Shown here piece by piece: positions 28,759 to 38,346 of a stretch of 64,000 nucleotides of DNA. Under the pieces are notes generated by a model that was not told the origin of the DNA, did no database searches, and saw only the letters and a list, made by a program, of their open reading frames with translations. The stretch is from JABDGM01 sp046349975. Its GTDB lineage: Bacteria; Planctomycetota; Planctomycetia; Pirellulales; Lacipirellulaceae. The stretch is from positions 172,305-236,304 of the forward strand of contig JAXMBH010000009.1 of assembly GCA_046349975.1 (NCBI GenBank), in the 5' to 3' direction. The position numbers and the translations under genes are program-made. Numbering within the stretch: the first letter of the stretch is position 1; every line of letters starts with the position of its first letter.

Positions 28759-30515
28759 CCGAACGCTCTTCCTTCTATCACAAGCTCGTCTACCTCGCCG
28801 GTATCGTCGTCCTGGCGTTTCCGATCGTGTTGCTCAGCCAACCGGCGACTGCGACCAAGCCGGGCGGTCAGCTCGCAAAGCTCCGCAAAGACTACAAGCT
28901 GTCGCAAGTGAACCTCGGCGAAATCGACCCCGCGAGCGAAACGATCAAGCTCGCCACCCTCGGCCTCCGCGGCGTGGCGGTGAACTGGCTCTGGGAAAAG
29001 GCCAACGGCTACAAGAAGACCGAAGACTGGACCAACTTGACCGCCACGCTCGAGCAACTTGCCAAACTTCAGCCGAACTTCGTCACGTTCTGGAAGTTCC
29101 AGGCCTGGAACCTCACGTACAACGTTTCGGTCGAGTTCGACGACTATCACGACCGCTATTATTACGTTCGCCGCGGCATTCAATTCCTCGAAGAAGGCGA
29201 GCACTACAACGTCGACAATCCGCAACTCCTGTGGGATATGGGCTGGTTCATCGGCCAAAAGATCGGCCGGGCAGATGAGTACCTGCAGTACCGCCGCCTA
29301 TTTAAAAACGACGATGAGTTCCATCCCGCGGATCGCACGCCAGATGAGCGCGACAACTGGCTCGTAGGCAAGGAGTGGTACCTCCGCGCCATCGATGCGG
29401 TCGACAACAAAGGCCACAGTCTGGGCCGCAAGAGTCCCCGCGATCTTTATTCGAGCCCGGCCAAATCGCAAATGAACTACGCCGAGGCCATCGAAGAAGA
29501 AGGCTATTTCGAAAAGGCGCGCCGCGCGTGGATGAAGTCGGCCGAAGAGTGGCGCCAATTCGGCAACGTCTTCATCGAACACTCAACCGGCGTCCGGCTG
29601 CAGCTCGGTTCGCAGCCGCGGCTCGAAAAAGAAGTGGCCGACCTGCGCGCCAAGCTCGAAGCTCTGCAGCCCGGCACGCACACGAAGCTGGTTGATGAAA
29701 AGAAGGCAGCGCTAACGCCGGAAGACCGCCAGCTCGTCGGCTTGCCGAAAGACAAGGTCCCCGCCGAACAATTGGAAAAGTACTTTCAGCTCCAGCCCAA
29801 GCTCGCCGTGACCGATCGTGAAGTTGCCGAACGTATCGCAAAGGTTGATCCTGCCAAGCAGAACGAGGCCCTGCGGCTCGCCAGCGAAATCGAGCGCCAG
29901 GATCGCCTGCTGCAATACACGATCAACTACAAGCGCGACGCCAACTACGACTATTGGCAGACCCGCGCCGACTTCGAGCAAACCCAGAACGCGCTCGACG
30001 CCCGCAAAGCCATGCAAGATGGCCGCAACGCCTTCCGCGCTGCCGATCTGCCCAAGGCTAAGCAGTACTATCAAGAAGGCTTCGCCAAGTGGCGGGCCGT
30101 GATCGACCAGTTCCCAGCCATCCTCGATGAAGAGGAAACCACCGGCGGCGACATCGTCGACTTCATCAAGCGGTACCGCCAGGTGCTCGATCAGCTCGAT
30201 GAGAAACTCGGCGACGACTTCCCGCTGTGGGATGTCCTGGAGAAGTTCGACCGCGAAAGCGACTTCACCACGGAACTAAAAGAGTACCGCGAGCGCCACG
30301 GCATTCCCACGGCCAAGCCCGGCGAACCACCGGCCGCGCCAACTCCAACGCCGACCGAAGCGGCGCCCGCCGCTGCCACTCCGGCGCCGACCGATACTGC
30401 CCCGAAGGCAGACGGCAATACGCCGCCACGAGCGACACCGACTCCAGAACCTGCTCAGGCAGCCGAGCCCGCGCCAGCCACGCCAACGCCGCCCGCCGAT
30501 AGCAGCAAGCAGTAA
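28755..30515 (+). CDS. Membrane-anchored helical (TPR-like) protein of the ABC operon
   Basis: 586 residues with a single N-terminal membrane segment (LVYLAGIVVLAFPIVLLSQP), a helix-rich body and a Pro/Ala/Thr tail of about 70 residues. Patterns such as LATLGLRGVAVNWLWEKANGY, LQPNFVTFWKFQAWNLTYN and YEQGF-like helical pairs resemble tetratricopeptide repeats but are divergent. The 4-nt overlap with the permease implies translational coupling, and it probably forms part of the transporter at the membrane. No enzymatic motif is visible. Confidence 0.75.
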   Translation: MTERSSFYHKLVYLAGIVVLAFPIVLLSQPATATKPGGQLAKLRKDYKLSQVNLGEIDPASETIKLATLGLRGVAVNWLWEKANGYKKTEDWTNLTATLEQLAKLQPNFVTFWKFQAWNLTYNVSVEFDDYHDRYYYVRRGIQFLEEGEHYNVDNPQLLWDMGWFIGQKIGRADEYLQYRRLFKNDDEFHPADRTPDERDNWLVGKEWYLRAIDAVDNKGHSLGRKSPRDLYSSPAKSQMNYAEAIEEEGYFEKARRAWMKSAEEWRQFGNVFIEHSTGVRLQLGSQPRLEKEVADLRAKLEALQPGTHTKLVDEKKAALTPEDRQLVGLPKDKVPAEQLEKYFQLQPKLAVTDREVAERIAKVDPAKQNEALRLASEIERQDRLLQYTINYKRDANYDYWQTRADFEQTQNALDARKAMQDGRNAFRAADLPKAKQYYQEGFAKWRAVIDQFPAILDEEETTGGDIVDFIKRYRQVLDQLDEKLGDDFPLWDVLEKFDRESDFTTELKEYRERHGIPTAKPGEPPAAPTPTPTEAAPAAATPAPTDTAPKADGNTPPRATPTPEPAQAAEPAPATPTPPADSSKQ

Positions 30516-30525
30516 CTGCCAGCAC

Positions 30526-30600
30526 TCGTAGGACGGACAATTCTGTCCATCCCTCGCAGCTAGCGCTTCTCAGCGGACGGACAAATATTGTCCGTCTTAC
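30526..30600. repeat. Inverted repeat of the GGACAATTCTGTCC type, second copy
   Basis: GTAGGACGGACAATTCTGTC on the left is mirrored by GGACAAATATTGTCCGTC on the right. Same family as 13609-13713. Confidence 0.6.
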
Positions 30601-30738
30601 TCTAACTCGGGCCGCTAGCTCGAATTCTCCTTCGGCAAACCCACCGCTTTGGTCGATACATTCCCGAAGAACCGGTACCCTCGTCTGCATTTTGCCCAAG
30701 TTCAATCGCAACACTCAGTCACACGTGGACTTCTACTT

Positions 30739-30833
30739 GGGGTGGCTGGGGTCGAGCTGAAGGCGAGCCCCCAGGGCGCTACCATTAACCGCAGCGCACT
30801 GGCGGCTTGCTACCGCTCGGCCCCAGCCACCCC
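30739..30833. repeat. REP-like element with GGGGTGGCTGGGG inverted ends
   Basis: The ends GGGGTGGCTGGGG and GGCCCCAGCCACCCC are complementary, and the interior has the hairpin GTCGAGCTGAAGGCGAGC. The same module occurs at 42463-42500 and twice inside addA. Confidence 0.65.
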
Positions 30834-30889
30834 ACGAAGAACAACATCCTCCTCATCCTGAAATAACCGTGAACAACTCCCTACACCAA

Positions 30890-31924
30890 ATGACACGGCG
30901 CATCGCAATCGCTCTCGCGATCGCGACCTGCGCCGTATTAAACGCATCGAACGCCGTAGCCGCTGAGCCTACTGTGTTGAAAGCCGCTCGCGTCATCAAG
31001 TGTGGCACAGGCCCCAACGAACATCCCACGGTCGTCACCGGCGTCACACTTACGCCCGATGGCCACACCATCGCTGCCGCCACCGACGATCACCGCGTTT
31101 CCATTTGGGACGCCGCCAACGGCGAGCTCAAAACCGAGCTCGAAGGCCACGCCGACTGGGTGCACTCCGTCGTCCTCTCGCACGATGGTGCCACGCTCGC
31201 CTCCGGCGCGGCCGATCGCTCGCTCTGCATCTGGGATCTCAGCAAAGGCCAACCGATCTTTCAGCTCCCCGCCTGCAAGAACTCGATCGCCTCGGTGACG
31301 ATGCACCCGAACAACCAGCAACTCGCGGTCGTCGGATTCACCAACGCCATCGAAATCATCAACATGTCGAACGGCCAGTCCTCGCAAGAGATGAGCGGCC
31401 CTTGCGTCGATGTCCGCACCGTCGTGTTCGCACCGAAGGGCGACCGCATGGCCGCCGCCGGCCGCAACGGCGTCATCCGCGTGTGGAACGTAGCCGATGG
31501 CTCCAGCCAGCACGACATCAAGACCGATGGCCGCCGCATCCGCGCCCTCGCCTTCTCGCCCGATGGCTCGCGCCTCGCCGCCGCCGGCGACGGCCCCGCG
31601 ATCAACGTCTTCGACGCCGCCAGCGGCGCGCCCGTCATGCAGCTGGCGATTCGACCCGCGAAGGCCTACTCGCTCGCCTTCCTCGATAGCCAGCACCTGA
31701 CCACTGGCGGCAGCGATAACCGCATTACCGTTTTCGATTTAGACAGCAAGGAAGCTGTCGCCACGCTCGTCGGCCACACCGGCACCGTCGCTGCCCTGGC
31801 GTGCGATGCCACCGGCCGAACCCTGGTTTCCGGCAGCTACGACACCACGCTGCGAGTCTGGAATTTGGACGATCAAAAGAATCCAACCACCGCCTGGCGC
31901 AAAGCGTCCGGCGCCGCTCGCTAG
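30890..31924 (+). CDS. Exported WD40 repeat protein
   Basis: 344 residues from the ATG at 30890; a GTG at 30869 would add seven. A Sec signal peptide (RRIAIALAIATCAVLNASNAV, cleavage after AVAA) is followed by about seven WD40 blades with endings VSIWDA, LCIWDL, IRVWNV, INVFDA, ITVFDL and LRVWNL, enough for one propeller. Likely a periplasmic or surface interaction scaffold. It precedes the giant repeat protein by 50 nt in the same direction. Confidence 0.85.
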   Translation: MTRRIAIALAIATCAVLNASNAVAAEPTVLKAARVIKCGTGPNEHPTVVTGVTLTPDGHTIAAATDDHRVSIWDAANGELKTELEGHADWVHSVVLSHDGATLASGAADRSLCIWDLSKGQPIFQLPACKNSIASVTMHPNNQQLAVVGFTNAIEIINMSNGQSSQEMSGPCVDVRTVVFAPKGDRMAAAGRNGVIRVWNVADGSSQHDIKTDGRRIRALAFSPDGSRLAAAGDGPAINVFDAASGAPVMQLAIRPAKAYSLAFLDSQHLTTGGSDNRITVFDLDSKEAVATLVGHTGTVAALACDATGRTLVSGSYDTTLRVWNLDDQKNPTTAWRKASGAAR

Positions 31925-31974
31925 TTTGGCATCGCAGGTCCGTTCGCAACTCCAGAAGTGCATGGAGGCACCTC

Positions 31975-34900
31975 GTGGGAATACTCGGCACCCTTCGCCA
32001 TTTGTGCTTTGGAAGTAACCGGTCCGCTCAAGCGGAGCGAATCAACCGCAACTTCAAGCAGCGACCGCGCGGCACCCGCCGCTGCCAAATGGAAGAGCTC
32101 GAAGCGCGGCGGTTGTTCGCGACGGATGTCGCGCCGCACGTGCTTCTCGGCGCGACCTATTTCGAAGAAGCCACCGGCGACGACACCAAGCCCGATATTC
32201 TGCAGGTCAGCTTTACCGGCGGCGCCGCCGGCACCACGCTCAACCAGATCACCATCAACGGCGACAAGCGTAAAGACGGCCTCTCCGATGGCGACGTCTT
32301 CTTCGATACCGCCGCCGGCGGCCTCGGCGCCTTCTCCTACGACGGCCTCAAGATCGTGAGCGCCGACGGCTTCACGGTCAACAGCGTCACGGTCGTCGAT
32401 GGCGGCTCGCAAATCATCTTCGATCTTACCGGCTTCGACGCCGGCGAGAAGCTTGTCTTCTCCGTCGATGCCGACGAAGCCCAGTACGTCGACGGCGCGA
32501 ACGTCGACGCCAATTCGCTCGTCGAAGGCGAAGAGTTCCAGCGCTCTTGGCTCGAAGGCAAATTCACCGCGGTCGGCTATGTCGACCTCACGATGACTGC
32601 TCAATTCTGGGATAACTTCGACCCCAACTTCGCCCAGGCCCAGCAAGAAACCGGCCTCACGCTGAACCTCCCGAACGACCAGTACGCGCCCGACCACGAC
32701 TACACCGACCGCACCGCCGGCGCCGTCGTGCACCAGGCTCAAATTCCGCTTGCCACGATCTCCGGCTGGGTCTACCACGACCGCAGCGACGACGGCATCT
32801 TCAATCAGGGCCCCGAGGAAGGCATCGGCGGCGTCACGCTCGAATTGCTCGACGCGAACGGCAACGGCACCGGCATCACGACCACCGCGTCGACCGATCC
32901 CTCGAAGCTCGGCTTCTACGAATTCCGCAACCTCGTCCCCGGCACGTACGGCGTCCGCGAAGTGCAGCCCAGCGGCTGGCTCGATGGCAAAGACACCGCC
33001 GGCGACCACGGCGGCAGCGCCGCCGCTGAGCCTGCGAGCACGATCATCGACAAAATCACCGGCGCGTCGCTCAACTACGGCGACCACGGCCTCAATTACA
33101 ACTTCGGCGAACTGCTGCCGAGCTCAATCAGCGGCCGCGTTCACGCCGACAACGGGCCCGACTGCGACTTCGACAACCCAGATAACCACTGGCTCGCCGG
33201 CGTCACGATCGACCTCCTCGATGGCCAGGGCAAACTCGTCGCCACGACCACGACCGACGCCAACGGCGCGTACCACTTCACCAATTTGCGCAAGGGCACT
33301 TACATCGTCCGCGAGCACCAGCCGACCGAGTACTACGACGGCGGCGAACGCCTCGGCACCGTCGGCGGCGCCGCGCACGATGAGCTTCCGCTCTACAGCT
33401 TCTTCACCAGCATTGTCCTCCCCTCCGGCACCGACGCCATCAAGTACGACTTCTGCGAAAAGGTCGGCGTCAACCTCGAAGGCAACGTCTATCACGACCG
33501 CGACGACGACGGCAACTTCGATCGCCCCGGCGAACCGGGCATCTCCGGCGTCGTGCTCAAACTGCTCGATAAGGACGGCAACGACACTGGCAAGCGGGCC
33601 ACGACCGACTCGAGCGGCCACTACAAATTCACCAACCTCGCCGCGGGCACGTACACCGTCATCGAAGTGCAGCCCAGCGGTTGGCTCGATGGCAAAGACA
33701 CGCCCGGCAACTCCGGCGGCACGGCCGAAACCGCGGTCGGCGCCGACAAACTCAGCGGAATCAAACTCGTTTGGGGTGTTGACGGCATCGAATACAACTT
33801 CGGCGAACTCTTGCCCGGCTCCATCGCTGGCCGCGTCCACGCCGACCCCGGCGATGACTGCGACTTCGATAACCCCGATAACCACTGGCTCGCCGGCGTC
33901 CCAATCGACCTGCTCGATGCCCAGGGCAACGTCCTCGCCACCACCCACACCGACCAGGAAGGCAACTACAAGTTCGACGGCCTCCGACCCGGCACGTACG
34001 GCGTGCGCGAGCACCAGCCGCCTGAGTATTTCGATGGTGGCGAACGCGTCGGCTCCGAAGGCGGCGCCTCGTCGGACATCGGCACCCAATACAGCGTGTT
34101 CACCGGCATCTATCTTGGCTCCGATATCGACGCCGTCCACTACGACTTCTGCGAGAAGCCGCCGTCTTCCATCGCCGGCCGCGTCCACGCCGATCCCGGC
34201 GCCGATTGCGACTTCGACGATCCCAACAACCATTGGCTGGCCGGCGTTACGATCGACCTCCTGGATAAAGACGGCAACGTTATCGCCACGACCAAGACTG
34301 ATGCGGGTGGCGCGTACAAGTTCACCGGCCTGGCGCGCGGCCAGTATACTGTTCGCGAACATCAACCCACCGAATACTTCGACGGCGGCGAGCGCGTCGG
34401 CTCCGTCGGCGGCCACTCGTACGATCAAGGCGAGGCCTTCAGCTTCATCACCGCGATCACGCTGCCGTACGGCACCGATGCGGTCCACTACGACTTCTGC
34501 GAGAAGCCGCCGTCTTCCATCGCTGGCCGCGTCCACGCCGATCCCGACGCCGACTGCGACTTCGAGGATCCGCACAACCACTGGCTGGAAGGCGTAACGA
34601 TCGACCTCCTGGATCAAGACGGCAACGTCGTCGCCACGACCAAGACCGATGCTCTCGGCGCCTACAAGTTCACCGGCCTCCGCGCCGGCAACTACACCGT
34701 GCGTGAGCACCAGCCCACCGCGTACTACGACGGCGGCGAGCGCGTCGGCACTGTCGGCGGCAACTCCTTTGATGTTCTTCCGACCTACAGCATCATCACC
34801 GCGATCGCGCTACCCTTCGGCACCGACGCCACGAAGTACGATTTCTGCGAAAAGGTCGGCGTTATGCTCTCGGGCTACGTCTATCACGACCGCAGCAACG

Positions 34901-37260
34901 ACGGCATTTACGATCGTCCGGGTGAGCAATCGATTGCCGGCGTCACGCTCAAGCTGCTCGATGCCAACGGCAACGACACGGGCCTCCGCGCCACGACCGA
35001 TGCGACGGGGTTCTACAAATTCACCAATCTCGCCGCTGGCAAGTACAGCGTGATGGAAGTGCAGCCTGCCGGTTGGCTCGACGGCATCGACACGCCGGGC
35101 AGCCTCGGCGGCGTCGCCGACACCGCGATTGGCGCCGACATGCTCAGCCAGATCATGCTCACCTGGGGTACCAACGGCACCGAGTACAACTTCGGCGAAC
35201 TCCTGCCCGGCTCGATCGCCGGCCGCGTCCACGCCGATCCCGGTGAAGACTGCGACTTCGACAACCCGACCAACCACTGGCTCGGCGGCGTCCAAATTGA
35301 CCTGCTCGACGGCGAAGGCACGGTCCTCGCCACGACCTACACCGACGCCCAGGGCAAGTACCTGTTCGATGGTCTCCGCCCCGGCAACTACACCGTTCGC
35401 GAACACCAGCCAACGCAATATTACGACGGCGGCGAACGCGCGGGCAGCGTCGGCGGGTCATCCTCCGACGTGAAAGGCGTCTTTAGCATCATCAGCGGCA
35501 TCGGTCTTGGGTCCGGTGTGCATGCCATTCAGTACGACTTCTGCGAGAAGCCGGGCGCCGAGCTCTCCGGGTATGTGTTCATCGATCAGCCCGTCATCTT
35601 GTTCGTCGACACGCCGCCCACGCTCGAACAAATCGCGGCCATCCGCAACGGCACGCGCACGCCCAACGACCTGCCGCTGGGCGGCGTCACGGTCGAGCTT
35701 CGCAACGGCGAAACCGGCGCGCCGATCCTCGTCGGCGACGCGCTGCCCGGCTCGTATCCAGGATTGCCCACCGATCCGATTCGCGTCGTGACCGATGCCA
35801 ACGGCTACTACCACTTCGGCGGTCTCAAGGCCGGCATTTATGCCGTCGTCGAAATTCAGCCCAATGGCCTGACTGACAACGTCGACACGCCGGGCACCAC
35901 CGGCGGCCACGCTGCCAATCCCATCGGCATCTGGACGAGCCACGTCTCTAGTCCGACGCCCGCCCAGCAAGCGGTCATCGATCGGTTCCGCAATACGCAC
36001 GGCACCGATGCCATCGTTAGCGTTCCGCTCCAGTACGGCCAGCACTCGCAGGAGAATAATTTCAGCGAAGTGATCGTCGCACCCGAACCACCGAAGCTGC
36101 CGCCACCACCGCCGTCGCCGCCATACCCGCCGCCGCCGCCGCCGGAACAGCCGCCCGTGTTCGGCTTCCCAGGCATTCCCTACACACCGCCGCTTATCTT
36201 CCTGCCCGGCGCTCCGCCCGTAACTCCGCCCGATATCTTCGGCGGTTCCAGCGGCGTCGTCGGCTATACCTGGCACCTCAGCGTGATGAACGCCGGTTGG
36301 CCACGCAGCGTCACGCCGGAAGAAGTCCGCGTGCTGCTCACCTCGTCGACGATCGACATCACCGGCTGGAAGAACGCACCGATGGACCAGGCCAACTGGA
36401 AACTCGCCGTGCTTGATGGCAACCAAGTCAAGGTTGTCCGCGAAGACGTCTTCGGCACTGCCAACTCGCAGCCCGTCACCGGCGACTTCAATGGCGACGG
36501 CGTCACCGACATCGCCGTCTTTATCGATGGCCAGTGGTTCATCGACCTCAACGGTAACGGCAAGTGGGACGAAGGCGACATGTGGGCCCGACTCGGCTCG
36601 CAAGACGACCAGCCTGTGACGGGCGACTGGGATGCCGACGGCAAAACCGATATCGGCATCTTCGGTCCCGCTTGGACGCGCGACCCCTGGGCGATCGACC
36701 GCGAACCGGGCCTGCCCGACGCGGATAACTTCCCCACGCGGCCGCTCGGCAAAATGAAGAACATGCCGCCCACGCCGGAAGACGCCACGAGCGGCGGCCG
36801 CATCCTCAAACGCACCGTGAAGGGCACGAACCGCGCCGATCTCATCGACCACGTCTTCCACTATGGAGAACCGGCCGACGTGCCGGTCGCCGGCGACTGG
36901 AACGGCGATGGCATCCGCCAGATCGGCATCTTCCGCGACGGCCAGTGGGTCCTCGACACCGACGGCGACGGCCGATTCACCGACACCGACGTCCAAGCGA
37001 ACTTCGGCCAGAAGGGCGACCTCCCGGTCGTCGGCGATTTCAACGGCGACGGCGTCGACGACCTCGCCGTCTTCCGCGCCGGCAAGTGGATCGTCGACAC
37101 CAATGGCAATCACCACATCGACGCGCAGGACCGAGTCTTCGAACTCGGCGGCGCGGGCGACAAACCCGTCGTCGGCGACTGGAACGACGACGGCACCACC
37201 GACCCCGGCGTCTTCCACCCCGGCACGAAAGTCGACACGGTCGCCCGTCGGGCGAGCTAA
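31975..37260 (+). CDS. Giant secreted SdrD/Cna-B repeat protein with FG-GAP-like C terminus
   Basis: 1,761 residues. The GTG at 31975 is chosen because GGAGG ends six bases upstream; the frame is open further back but overlaps the WD40 gene. The export motif is MEELEARRLFA. A 200-residue N-terminal beta domain is followed by nine Cna-B/SdrD-B-like domains of about 115 residues (nt 32750-36070). They are of two alternating types: one with VYHDR..DG, VQP.GWLDG and YNFGELLP, one with GRVHAD...DCDF, REHQP and YDFCEK. A Pro-rich linker leads to C-terminal repeats of GDFNGDGVTDIAVF and GDWNGDGIRQIGIF type, resembling FG-GAP/VCBS calcium-binding blades. Inferred role: a long surface stalk. Confidence 0.88.
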   Translation: MGILGTLRHLCFGSNRSAQAERINRNFKQRPRGTRRCQMEELEARRLFATDVAPHVLLGATYFEEATGDDTKPDILQVSFTGGAAGTTLNQITINGDKRKDGLSDGDVFFDTAAGGLGAFSYDGLKIVSADGFTVNSVTVVDGGSQIIFDLTGFDAGEKLVFSVDADEAQYVDGANVDANSLVEGEEFQRSWLEGKFTAVGYVDLTMTAQFWDNFDPNFAQAQQETGLTLNLPNDQYAPDHDYTDRTAGAVVHQAQIPLATISGWVYHDRSDDGIFNQGPEEGIGGVTLELLDANGNGTGITTTASTDPSKLGFYEFRNLVPGTYGVREVQPSGWLDGKDTAGDHGGSAAAEPASTIIDKITGASLNYGDHGLNYNFGELLPSSISGRVHADNGPDCDFDNPDNHWLAGVTIDLLDGQGKLVATTTTDANGAYHFTNLRKGTYIVREHQPTEYYDGGERLGTVGGAAHDELPLYSFFTSIVLPSGTDAIKYDFCEKVGVNLEGNVYHDRDDDGNFDRPGEPGISGVVLKLLDKDGNDTGKRATTDSSGHYKFTNLAAGTYTVIEVQPSGWLDGKDTPGNSGGTAETAVGADKLSGIKLVWGVDGIEYNFGELLPGSIAGRVHADPGDDCDFDNPDNHWLAGVPIDLLDAQGNVLATTHTDQEGNYKFDGLRPGTYGVREHQPPEYFDGGERVGSEGGASSDIGTQYSVFTGIYLGSDIDAVHYDFCEKPPSSIAGRVHADPGADCDFDDPNNHWLAGVTIDLLDKDGNVIATTKTDAGGAYKFTGLARGQYTVREHQPTEYFDGGERVGSVGGHSYDQGEAFSFITAITLPYGTDAVHYDFCEKPPSSIAGRVHADPDADCDFEDPHNHWLEGVTIDLLDQDGNVVATTKTDALGAYKFTGLRAGNYTVREHQPTAYYDGGERVGTVGGNSFDVLPTYSIITAIALPFGTDATKYDFCEKVGVMLSGYVYHDRSNDGIYDRPGEQSIAGVTLKLLDANGNDTGLRATTDATGFYKFTNLAAGKYSVMEVQPAGWLDGIDTPGSLGGVADTAIGADMLSQIMLTWGTNGTEYNFGELLPGSIAGRVHADPGEDCDFDNPTNHWLGGVQIDLLDGEGTVLATTYTDAQGKYLFDGLRPGNYTVREHQPTQYYDGGERAGSVGGSSSDVKGVFSIISGIGLGSGVHAIQYDFCEKPGAELSGYVFIDQPVILFVDTPPTLEQIAAIRNGTRTPNDLPLGGVTVELRNGETGAPILVGDALPGSYPGLPTDPIRVVTDANGYYHFGGLKAGIYAVVEIQPNGLTDNVDTPGTTGGHAANPIGIWTSHVSSPTPAQQAVIDRFRNTHGTDAIVSVPLQYGQHSQENNFSEVIVAPEPPKLPPPPPSPPYPPPPPPEQPPVFGFPGIPYTPPLIFLPGAPPVTPPDIFGGSSGVVGYTWHLSVMNAGWPRSVTPEEVRVLLTSSTIDITGWKNAPMDQANWKLAVLDGNQVKVVREDVFGTANSQPVTGDFNGDGVTDIAVFIDGQWFIDLNGNGKWDEGDMWARLGSQDDQPVTGDWDADGKTDIGIFGPAWTRDPWAIDREPGLPDADNFPTRPLGKMKNMPPTPEDATSGGRILKRTVKGTNRADLIDHVFHYGEPADVPVAGDWNGDGIRQIGIFRDGQWVLDTDGDGRFTDTDVQANFGQKGDLPVVGDFNGDGVDDLAVFRAGKWIVDTNGNHHIDAQDRVFELGGAGDKPVVGDWNDDGTTDPGVFHPGTKVDTVARRAS

Positions 37261-37287
37261 CGAGTGCAGCGGCTGCTGCGCAGCTTT

Positions 37288-37333
37288 ACGTAGATGTCCA
37301 AAACATCCCCCTGGGGTTTTTGGACATCTACGT
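37288..37333 (+). terminator. Long hairpin after the giant surface protein
   Basis: Perfect 16-bp arms (ACGTAGATGTCCAAAA and complement, 37288-37303 and 37318-37333) with a small inner CCCC/GGGG stem. There is no T run after it, so it may be a terminator or an mRNA 3'-end stabiliser. Confidence 0.55.
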
Positions 37334-37807
37334 GCCAAAGGCAGGGTGAGTGTGGTCCGCTTTGCGCGCACCGGTAGCGCTCTCGTTACGTCCTGGGCCG
37401 ACTTACGAAGTGGCGAGCCGCCCGAATAGGCGGCGCTGGAATTCGAGATGTCAAAGAACGATGCCGGCGTGATGCGTCGTGGTGGCGATGTTATCAGAAT
37501 TTGAAACATTTGTCCACTATTATTTATAGCCACCAAATTCGACGGTGCTTGAGGTGAAGAAGCACCCGTGGACGCGGCGTTGTCGCGCGTCCCCCCACCC
37601 CAGCCCTTCCCGCCGAGGGGAGGGAGCCAGAAGAGCGTTGTTGTGCCGGGTGGCTGCGGGCACAAGCACGCATTGCGTGCCACGCTACTCAGCAGGACGG
37701 TCGTTACTGTCCGTCCGTCGTGACACCAGCGCAGCGTTGCGCCGTAATTCCGAAATGGATCGACCACGCCGAATGCGGTGGTTTGCTTCCGGTCCCGTCC
37801 TCTTTGT

Positions 37808-38076
37808 GGGGATTATGCATGTGCTATCACGGTTTCGAATTGGAGGTAACAGCCCCGGAGGGGCGGCGTCGTGTAGCCAGGGCCGCGAGGCCCTGGAACG
37901 CCAGGCAGCAGTACCTGTGAGCCCCGGCGGGGCGACATCCAATGACGGATCGACTCGATTTCAATGTCGCCCTGTCAGGGCTTGGCTAGCTGAACATGTC
38001 GTCTATCCAGGGGCTGCGTCCCTGGCTACACGACCTGGCCCCTCCGGGGCCCCGATAGCACATGCATAATCCCCGT
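37808..38076. mobile_element. MITE-like 269-bp element with perfect 21-bp terminal inverted repeats
   Basis: The ends (37808-37828, starting GGGGATTATGCATG, and 38056-38076) are exact reverse complements over 21 nt. Inside are nested palindromes: AGCCCCGGAGGGGCG, GTGTAGCCAGGGCC paired with GGCTACAC near 38015-38035, and AGCCCCGGCGGGGCG. It encodes no protein. The target duplication is not clear. Confidence 0.6.
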
Positions 38077-38346
38077 CGAAGGGGAGGGGACCGGAAGAGT
38101 GAGTGGGCGAGCTAAAACCGGGTCAGGCCGGGCGGCGGTGGTGCGGTTGGTGCGAAATGCGGAAATGGGGTGAAAGATTTGGCCGCGGGCCGTGTGTTAC
38201 TATTAGTGCACATCCACCCCGATGTGCCGATCGCGGTGGGCTGGGGGGTCTGAGTCAAGCCCCAATTCTTCCCAACACTCGACCCCAGCCCCTCATTTCC
38301 ACGCAGCAACCTCGCCACCGAACCCCTGACCCCTTGGCCTCTCCGC

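Larger units (their letters stand above)
37261..38346. other. 1.1-kb repeat-rich intergenic region
   Basis: No gene was found. It holds the hairpin at 37288-37333, a stretch near 37590-37625 that resembles the repeat inserted in addA at 46018-46083 (CCCTTCCCGCCGAGGGGAGG), a GGACGGTCGTTACTGTCC piece, and the 269-bp element at 37808-38076. The promoter of the sigma factor gene is probably near 38180-38215, but no box is convincing. Confidence 0.6.

Noticed and set aside
31801..31974. Upstream extension of the giant repeat protein
   Set aside because: It overlaps the end of the WD40 gene in another frame, and GGAGG favours the GTG at 31975.
35458..37767. Long minus-strand open frame (769 codons) opposite the giant surface protein
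   Set aside because: A shadow of GC-rich repeated coding sequence on the plus strand; no recognisable protein.
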